Positions 58,777 through 64,000 of a stretch of 64,000 bases of DNA are shown piece by piece. Position 1 is the stretch's first letter, and each line of letters begins with the position of its first letter. This DNA is from Bog-756 sp963704615 (GTDB taxonomy: Bacteria; Actinomycetota; Acidimicrobiia; Acidimicrobiales; RAAP-2): positions 124,001 to 188,000 of the forward strand of contig OY969923.1 of the NCBI GenBank assembly GCA_963704615.1, in the 5' to 3' direction. The notes beneath the pieces were generated by a model. That model made no database searches. It worked only from the letters and a program-made list of their open reading frames with translations, and had not been told where the DNA came from. A program made the position numbers and the translations under genes.

Positions 58777-58805
58777 CGCTAAACACCTGGCAGTCAAAGT
58801 GTCAA
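58777..58805 (-). promoter_or_regulatory. Putative promoter of the DinB-like gene
   Basis: Leftward TTGACA (58805-58800), then TTAGCG at 17-nt spacing or TAGCGT at 18. A start near 58770 gives a leader of about 60 nt. CAGT-N10-ACTG spans the -35 box and could be bound by the divergent TetR protein. Confidence 0.4.
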
Positions 58806-58904
58806 CTGTTGGCCGTGGGCGACGCCGACGAGAGCCGTGGCCAGGCCGAGGAGAGGAGCGCAACCAGTGGGAGCACGAGGTCGTCCGACTAGCCTTGGGC
58901 CGAT

Positions 58905-59582
58905 ATGACCTCTCCACCCCGGACTCCCGCCGCCTCGACCAGGTCTGATCGACCGACCGGGGCCTGGACCCCCACACCGGAGGCGGACAAGCCCGCGGCC
59001 ACCGACGGTCGCCAGCTGCGGCGGGAGCGCAACCGGGAGGCGGTGGTCGAGGCCCTGCTCGACCTCTACGCCGAGGGAAACCTCCGGCCCAATGCCGAGG
59101 AGATCGCAGCCCGTTCCGGACTCTCGCCCCGGTCCCTCTTCCGCTACTTCGACGATGTGGACGATCTCATCCGTTCCGCCATCGACCGGCAACTGGAGCG
59201 GGCGCTTCCCCACGTGCCCATCGACGCAACTGTGGACGCGCCCCTCGCCATCCGGATCGAAGCCCTGATCGAGCAGAGATTCCGTCTTTTCGACGCGGTG
59301 GGAAACGCCGCCGCCGTCTCCCGCCTGCGGGCCCCGTTCGAACCGCTCTTCGCGTCCACCCTGGCCCGCAACCGGGAGTTCCTGCGTTCGCAGATGGCGG
59401 AGCTGTTCGCTCCCGAGCTGGCGAAGACGGGAACCGACTCGTCGGGCACCCTGGCCGCGGCGGACGTGATCACCTCGTTCGAATCGCGTCACCTCCTCAT
59501 CGACGACCAGGGTCTGTCGCCGGCCAAAGCCAAGGCCGTGATGGCCGGGGCGCTCAGCGCCCTCCTCGGGCCCGGCGGCTGA
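58905..59582 (+). CDS. TetR-family transcriptional regulator
   Basis: Protein of 225 residues. After a 35-residue Pro/Thr-rich disordered start, RERNREAVVEALLDLYAEG opens the DNA-binding domain, with the helix-turn-helix in AEEIAARSGLSPRSLFRYFDDVDDLI. The rest is a helical ligand-binding region (LEALIEQRFRLF-like, LRSQMAELFAPEL, AKAVMAGALSALLG). It is divergent from the DinB-like gene across 194 bp, so autoregulation and control of DinB and the neighbouring island are likely by inference. Confidence 0.9.
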   Translation: MTSPPRTPAASTRSDRPTGAWTPTPEADKPAATDGRQLRRERNREAVVEALLDLYAEGNLRPNAEEIAARSGLSPRSLFRYFDDVDDLIRSAIDRQLERALPHVPIDATVDAPLAIRIEALIEQRFRLFDAVGNAAAVSRLRAPFEPLFASTLARNREFLRSQMAELFAPELAKTGTDSSGTLAAADVITSFESRHLLIDDQGLSPAKAKAVMAGALSALLGPGG

Positions 59583-59628
59583 GCCGAGCCTCGCACCGGA
59601 ACCGGGTCTCTCCGTGAGGGGTGGTCCC

Positions 59629-60891
59629 ATGGGTGGGTACTGGCCCGGCCCCTGGTCGTGTGAGGACGGCGGACCGGGGCGACCCCAGTGCCGCGCCGAC
59701 GCTGATCCCCTCGGGCCGGGCGGCGGCACCATCGCCGAGGTGACCTCCCGGCTGGTCCCGGTGGCCACCATGGCCGTGACCCGCGACCCCGGCGAGCTCT
59801 ATCTCCTGCGGCACACGGCCGGAGCCGATGCGGTGTCCTTCGTCGAGCGCATCGATCCGCTCACCCTCGACGAGACGGGGCGGTCGGTCGACCTTCCGGG
59901 CGGACCCACCTGGCCCGGCAGTCTGGCCGCGGACGCCAACGGGTCGCTGTACGTGGTGTTCGGCAACCATGCTCATCGCCTGAGGGACGATCTCTCGGTG
60001 CAGGCCAGCGTCAGGCTGCCCCGCGACCGCCCGTACAACGGCTTCGTGGTCATGCCCGACGGCCATCTGGTCACCAAGGACTTCGGCGGAGCCAGACCGG
60101 GCACGCCGGTGCCAGCCGACGAGCGCCAGGCCTGCGAGGTGGTGGTGCTCGAGCCGGAGGGCCTGGAGATCGTCGACCGCTGCAGCCTGTCCGAACCGTC
60201 CATCGCCCGGCTGTCGGCCCGCGGCGATGAGATCTACGTCGTCGGTGACACCAGCCTCCTCCGTGTGGTCTGGGACGGGCACCTCCGTCCCGACGGGGAC
60301 TTCCGCGTCCCCTACCGGACCCTCGACGGGCAGAGCTACGGGTGGGATTGCGTGATCGCACTGGGCGCCGCCTGGTTCCTCGACAACGGGGAGGGCAGCG
60401 ACCGCTACTCGGGAACCCTGCACGGTCACGGCACGGCCCGGACCCCTCTGCACCTGGTGCGCGTCGACCTGCGCACCGGAGCCGTGTCCATGGCCGAGGT
60501 GAGCAGCGAAGCCGGCGGGCTGGTCGCCAATCCGCCCCTTGTCGACCCACTGCGCTCGATCGCCGTCGGCTACGACAGCGGGAACGGCATCATGCACGCC
60601 TTCGACATCGACGGAAACGGCTCCCTGACCACCCGCTGGCAACGACACCAGGAGCACGGTGGCCACCTGCTGGCCTTCCCGGAGAGCGGGCAGCTGGTCA
60701 CCGGGGACTTCGATGGTGAGCGGGGGCGCGACCAGGTGGTGATCCTCGACATCAACGACGGCCGGGAGCTCGCCCGGGCCGACACCGGAAGCCCCGTCCA
60801 GTCGGTTCTGTTCCCGACCCTCGGCTTCGACAGGGACGTCTACCTGTGCTCGTTCACCACCGTCAGCCGGGTCCCGCTGCGCCCGGGCTAA
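59629..60891 (+). CDS. Beta-propeller protein, function unknown
   Basis: Protein of 420 residues from ATG 59629 (GAGGGG upstream). The start GGYWPGPW, QCRADADPLGPGGG is characteristic of an unnamed actinobacterial family I recall. Blades: ELYLLRHTAGADAVSFVERIDP, SLAADANGSLYVVFGNHAHRL, YNGFVVMPDGHLVTKDFGG and LLAFPESGQLVTGDFDGERG. No signal peptide, so it is cytoplasmic. It may bind or modify a small substrate; it is cotranscribed at best with the TetR gene, 46 nt upstream. Confidence 0.75.
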   Translation: MGGYWPGPWSCEDGGPGRPQCRADADPLGPGGGTIAEVTSRLVPVATMAVTRDPGELYLLRHTAGADAVSFVERIDPLTLDETGRSVDLPGGPTWPGSLAADANGSLYVVFGNHAHRLRDDLSVQASVRLPRDRPYNGFVVMPDGHLVTKDFGGARPGTPVPADERQACEVVVLEPEGLEIVDRCSLSEPSIARLSARGDEIYVVGDTSLLRVVWDGHLRPDGDFRVPYRTLDGQSYGWDCVIALGAAWFLDNGEGSDRYSGTLHGHGTARTPLHLVRVDLRTGAVSMAEVSSEAGGLVANPPLVDPLRSIAVGYDSGNGIMHAFDIDGNGSLTTRWQRHQEHGGHLLAFPESGQLVTGDFDGERGRDQVVILDINDGRELARADTGSPVQSVLFPTLGFDRDVYLCSFTTVSRVPLRPG

Positions 60892-60906
60892 CGCCAGGTC
60901 ACCCCG

Positions 60907-62952
60907 TCACACGGCCACCGGTCGGGCCTCGGCCACCAGCTTGTCGTCGTCGGCCAGCAGGGCCTTGGCCAGCTGCCGGATCATCTCCTCCACCTCCGGG
61001 TGGGCCCCGGGGTCCCATCCTTCGAGCAGCTCGGTCATCGATTGGTGGCGAGCGGTGGCCAGGGACTCGATGGCGACGCGGCCGGCATCGGTCAGGACCA
61101 GGTGGCTGCCCGTTCCCTGGGTGACCGACTCGACCATGCCCGCCGCCACCAGCGAGCTCTCCGCGGCCTCGAGATGGGAGGGATCGATCTTGAGCCGGGC
61201 GCTCACCGCCTCGAGACTTTCACCTGGGTGGTCGGCCAACCGGTAGAGCAACCAACAGGCCCGCGGCTCGAGGTCGAGGCCGGCCCGGGTGGCCAGGGTC
61301 TCGTAGAGCTCGCCTCGGTTCTCCCGACTGGCCGCCCGTTCCAAGAGACGCTGGATCTCGCCCAGGGAGGTCCGAGGCTCGGGGAAACCGAGGTTTTCGG
61401 CCGGCTCGGAGGTGCGGATCGACTTGCGCAGCTCGATCTCCGGCAGCATCCAGCTGAGCAGGAAGGCCACGAAAGCGACGGGGACGGCCACTAGGAACAC
61501 CGTCTGGATGGTGTGGGCGATGCCCTCGATCACTGCGCTCTGCACGACGGAAGGAAGGTGCCGAATGGCAACGGGGTTGTCGGCGTTGACGTTGAATCCG
61601 GCCGGCACCTTGGGCAGGTGCAGTGCACTGAGCACGTTGGTGATCAACAGGTTGGAGAAGATGGCCCCGAACACCGCGGTTCCGAAGGAGCCGCCGATCA
61701 TGCGGAAGAAGGTCACTCCCGAGGTTGCCGTCCCCAGCTCCTCATAGGGGACCGCGTTCTGCACCGCCACCGTCAGTACCTGCAGGATCAGCCCGAGGCC
61801 GAAGCCGAACACGGCCATATAGATGGCGATGGTCCAGGCCCCGGTGTGCACACCGATCAACGACATGAGATAGAGCCCGATCGTCATCAATGCCGTCCCG
61901 ACGACGGGAAAGACCTTGTAACGACCCCACCGACTGACCAGCTGACCGGACCCGATCGAGGCCACGAGCAACCCGACCATCATCGGGAACAGCCGCACAC
62001 CCGATTCGACCGGACTGACCCCTTTCACCTCTTGGAAGAAGAGGGGCAGGAACGTCAGCGAACCGAACATGGCGAATCCAACGACGAAGCCGATGGCGCT
62101 CGCCGCGCTGAAGACCTTGTTGGCGAACAACGGCAAGGGGATGATCGGCTCGACGGCGCGGCTTTCGGCCCAGAGGAACAGGATGGTGCAGACCACACCG
62201 GTGACGGCCAGACTCACCATGAACGGCGATGTCCACGGATACGAAGTGCCACCCAGGCTGGTGAACAGCACCAGTGCGGTGGCCGCCACCGCGATCAGCG
62301 CCGTCCCGAGATAGTCGATGACCCGGTGGACCCGCGACAGCCCCCCGGGCAAGGCGAAGGTGGTCACGACGAGGGCGACGGCACCGACCGGGATGTTGAT
62401 GTAGAAGATCCATCGCCAGCTGAGGTAGTCGACGAAGAAGCCACCGATGAGGGGACCGAGGAGCGAGGTCACCCCGAACATGGCCAGGAAAAGGCCCATG
62501 TACCGCCCCCGCTCCCGCGGCGAGACCACGTCACCGAGGATGGTCATCGCCCCGACCATCAGGCCCCCGCCACCCAGTCCCTGGACCGCCCGGAAGACGA
62601 TCAGCTCGAACATCGAATGGCTGAGCCCGGTGAGGGCGGACCCGATGAGGAAGAGGACGATGGCGCCCTGAAAGAAGACCTTGCGCCCGTAGAGGTCGCC
62701 CAGCTTTCCCCACAGCGGAGTCGACACGGTCGAAGCCAGCAGGTAGGCGGTGACCACCCAGGTCAGGTGCGAGGCGCCGTGGAGGTCACCCACGATGGTG
62801 GGCAGAGCGGTGGCCACCACGTTCTGGTCCAGAGCGGCCAGGAACATGCCCAGCAAGAGAGCCCCGATGACGATCAGCACCCTGCGGTGGGAGAGAGCGA
62901 CGGCGGGCTCGGATGGAGCCGGTGCCGGCGCCGGTGCCGTGGTGTCACTCAT
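60907..62952 (-). CDS. DHA2-type MFS exporter fused to a C-terminal MarR-like winged helix
   Basis: Protein of 681 residues from ATG 62952 (GAGGTGAC upstream). Fourteen hydrophobic helices with DHA2 signatures: LDQNVVATALPTIVGDL (motif D), LWGKLGDLYGRKVFF (motif A), GLGGGGLMVGAMTILGDVVSPRERG and FYINIPVGAVALV. Residues about 530-681 are soluble: ACWLLYRLADHPGESLEAVSARLKIDPSHLEAAESSLVAAGMVE then a THG-type wing (GTGSHLVLTDAG), which is a MarR/winged-helix pattern. Proton-driven drug or metabolite export is likely; the fused domain may sense the cargo. Confidence 0.9.
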   Translation of the reverse strand: MSDTTAPAPAPAPSEPAVALSHRRVLIVIGALLLGMFLAALDQNVVATALPTIVGDLHGASHLTWVVTAYLLASTVSTPLWGKLGDLYGRKVFFQGAIVLFLIGSALTGLSHSMFELIVFRAVQGLGGGGLMVGAMTILGDVVSPRERGRYMGLFLAMFGVTSLLGPLIGGFFVDYLSWRWIFYINIPVGAVALVVTTFALPGGLSRVHRVIDYLGTALIAVAATALVLFTSLGGTSYPWTSPFMVSLAVTGVVCTILFLWAESRAVEPIIPLPLFANKVFSAASAIGFVVGFAMFGSLTFLPLFFQEVKGVSPVESGVRLFPMMVGLLVASIGSGQLVSRWGRYKVFPVVGTALMTIGLYLMSLIGVHTGAWTIAIYMAVFGFGLGLILQVLTVAVQNAVPYEELGTATSGVTFFRMIGGSFGTAVFGAIFSNLLITNVLSALHLPKVPAGFNVNADNPVAIRHLPSVVQSAVIEGIAHTIQTVFLVAVPVAFVAFLLSWMLPEIELRKSIRTSEPAENLGFPEPRTSLGEIQRLLERAASRENRGELYETLATRAGLDLEPRACWLLYRLADHPGESLEAVSARLKIDPSHLEAAESSLVAAGMVESVTQGTGSHLVLTDAGRVAIESLATARHQSMTELLEGWDPGAHPEVEEMIRQLAKALLADDDKLVAEARPVAV

Positions 62953-63035
62953 CTGGTCACCTCGACCCCCTCGTTCCTCACCGACCGCCATCACCGGCCT
63001 GCGACGCCGCCACATCCTACGGGGAGCGACTCAGT

Positions 63036-63950
63036 TCAAAGGCTGTCACGCCGATCCGGGGGCTTCGTGTCGCCCCGCTCCCGCAGCACGCGGACCAGCT
63101 GGGCCAGATCCGTGTGCTCGATCCGTGACGCAGCCCGCGGCGAGGCATGGCCGAGGGTCGACCCGAAGGGAAGGGCATCGACGAGGCCCCTTCCCACCCA
63201 CCTTCGGACCAGTCGCAACTCCGTCGACCGATCGAGGGCCCGGGGGTCGACAACCCGGCCTCGCGACATGAGGGCGGCGTTGGTCAGTCGCCGCACCTCG
63301 GTCGGGTCGACATCGATGCCCGCCTCCTCCAGCTGGCCCACCAGATAGGAACCGGTGTTGTACCAGTCGCAGAAGCCGTGGACCACCGATGCCATCTGGC
63401 CCACGGCCCCATCGATGGCCAGGGCCAGAACCGGGCCCCCCTCGAGGCTCGACGCCGCCGCCGCGGCCACCAGGGCCAGCTGCAGGGCACCCATGGCGGC
63501 GCCGATCGAACGGGCCTGTCGCGAGGCGAGTTCCTGCACACCGGCGACGTCAGGGAGGGCGGCGGGATGCTCGAGCACCTGGCCTGACGCCCAGTCGAGA
63601 AGGCGGGGCGGGGCCGCCCGGACCTGGTCGCGCACCCGCCGGAGCCGGTCGGGGCCGGCGGTGAACACCTCTCGGCCTACCCGCCCGAATGCCGCCTCCA
63701 GCTGAGTGGCCGCCTCGGCGGGGAGTCCCTCGGGACGCAGGAGCGAGCGGAATGCCGGGGTGAAGGTGGCACGAGCCCGGGCCAACCGGGACGCCGCCCG
63801 ACCTCGCGGAGGCGTGTCCGGACCACCGGTTCCCGGCTCCGGCGCTCCCTCGATCACCCGCCGAGTCTGATGACTGGGTGCTCGCTCTGCAAGAGCGCGT
63901 GGCCACACGTTCTCCCGACCGAACCGGCCTACCATCGGATGACGCGCCAC
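63036..63950 (-). CDS. Unrecognised protein near the right edge
   Basis: A frame of 304 residues from GTG 63950. No in-frame stop is seen between 63950 and base 64000, so the true start may be outside; GTG 63854 is an internal alternative. The middle has an Ala-rich, possibly membrane-touching segment (MGALQLALVAAAAASSLEGGPVLALAID) and the end is Arg-rich (TDLAQLVRVLRERGDTKPPDRRD). I recognise no family. It ends 83 bp before the exporter gene on the same strand. Confidence 0.6.
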   Translation of the reverse strand: MARHPMVGRFGRENVWPRALAERAPSHQTRRVIEGAPEPGTGGPDTPPRGRAASRLARARATFTPAFRSLLRPEGLPAEAATQLEAAFGRVGREVFTAGPDRLRRVRDQVRAAPPRLLDWASGQVLEHPAALPDVAGVQELASRQARSIGAAMGALQLALVAAAAASSLEGGPVLALAIDGAVGQMASVVHGFCDWYNTGSYLVGQLEEAGIDVDPTEVRRLTNAALMSRGRVVDPRALDRSTELRLVRRWVGRGLVDALPFGSTLGHASPRAASRIEHTDLAQLVRVLRERGDTKPPDRRDSL

Positions 63951-64000
63951 GGGCCAGACACCAGGTCGGCGGCGGGAACCGCCAGCAGATGCGGGCAGAG

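Noticed and set aside
61513..63348. A rightward frame of 611 codons
   Set aside because: It is antisense to the MFS exporter, rich in His/Asp/Gln, with no motif.

Overview
The window reads as one stretch of a high-GC (by eye about two thirds G+C) actinobacterial chromosome. Third codon positions are strongly G/C and GTG starts are frequent. F420- or flavin-dependent luciferase-like oxidoreductases, an NDMA-type alcohol dehydrogenase, cytochromes P450, a DUF2510 protein and secreted proteins with YWLVSADGGVFAFG-type repeats together suggest a soil or aquatic member of Acidimicrobiia or a mycobacterium-like relative. That placement is inference. I saw no rRNA, tRNA, CRISPR array, insertion sequence or phage gene.

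0-12 kb is mostly cell surface and signalling: a secreted pre-peptidase-domain-like protein cut by the left edge, a large secreted beta-helix/Ig/repeat protein, an alkaline-phosphatase-superfamily phosphodiesterase whose two halves appear in inverted order, small exported proteins, a class III adenylate cyclase, an FAA-family hydrolase, a lipoprotein and a GT39 glycosyltransferase. A 42-nt element is shared, at the same distance from the start codon, by two exported-protein genes (705-746 and 8953-8994).

12-27 kb is dominated by leftward genes. A continuous run encodes acyl-CoA ligase, P450, ferredoxin, NDMA-type alcohol dehydrogenase, FUSC exporter, FAD 2-hydroxyacid oxidase, ThDP decarboxylase and secreted CocE hydrolase, which looks like oxidative breakdown of an organic acid or alcohol. 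It is followed by a frameshifted F420/NADP oxidoreductase gene and a second secreted CocE hydrolase with two dyad operators over its promoter.

27-44 kb holds a luciferase-like monooxygenase, a DUF2510/coiled-coil protein divergent from an EAL phosphodiesterase, a two-gene secreted beta-propeller operon, an SDR, an HtrA-type protease, a methyltransferase, a sugar locus (GH4, BadF-type sugar kinase, GH13) and a secreted Gly-rich beta-solenoid-like protein.

44-61 kb is a catabolic island: luciferase-like oxidoreductases, amidohydrolase, class II aldolase, SDRs, acyl-CoA ligase, P450, esterase, enoyl-CoA hydratase, family III CoA transferase, Abhydrolase_10 protein, DinB-like protein, a TetR regulator and a beta-propeller protein, with many genes overlapping by 4 nt. 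The mix is typical of actinobacterial degradation of a hydrophobic carboxylate or terpenoid/steroid-like substrate; the substrate cannot be read from sequence. The right end has an MFS exporter fused to a MarR-like winged helix and an unrecognised protein reaching toward the edge.
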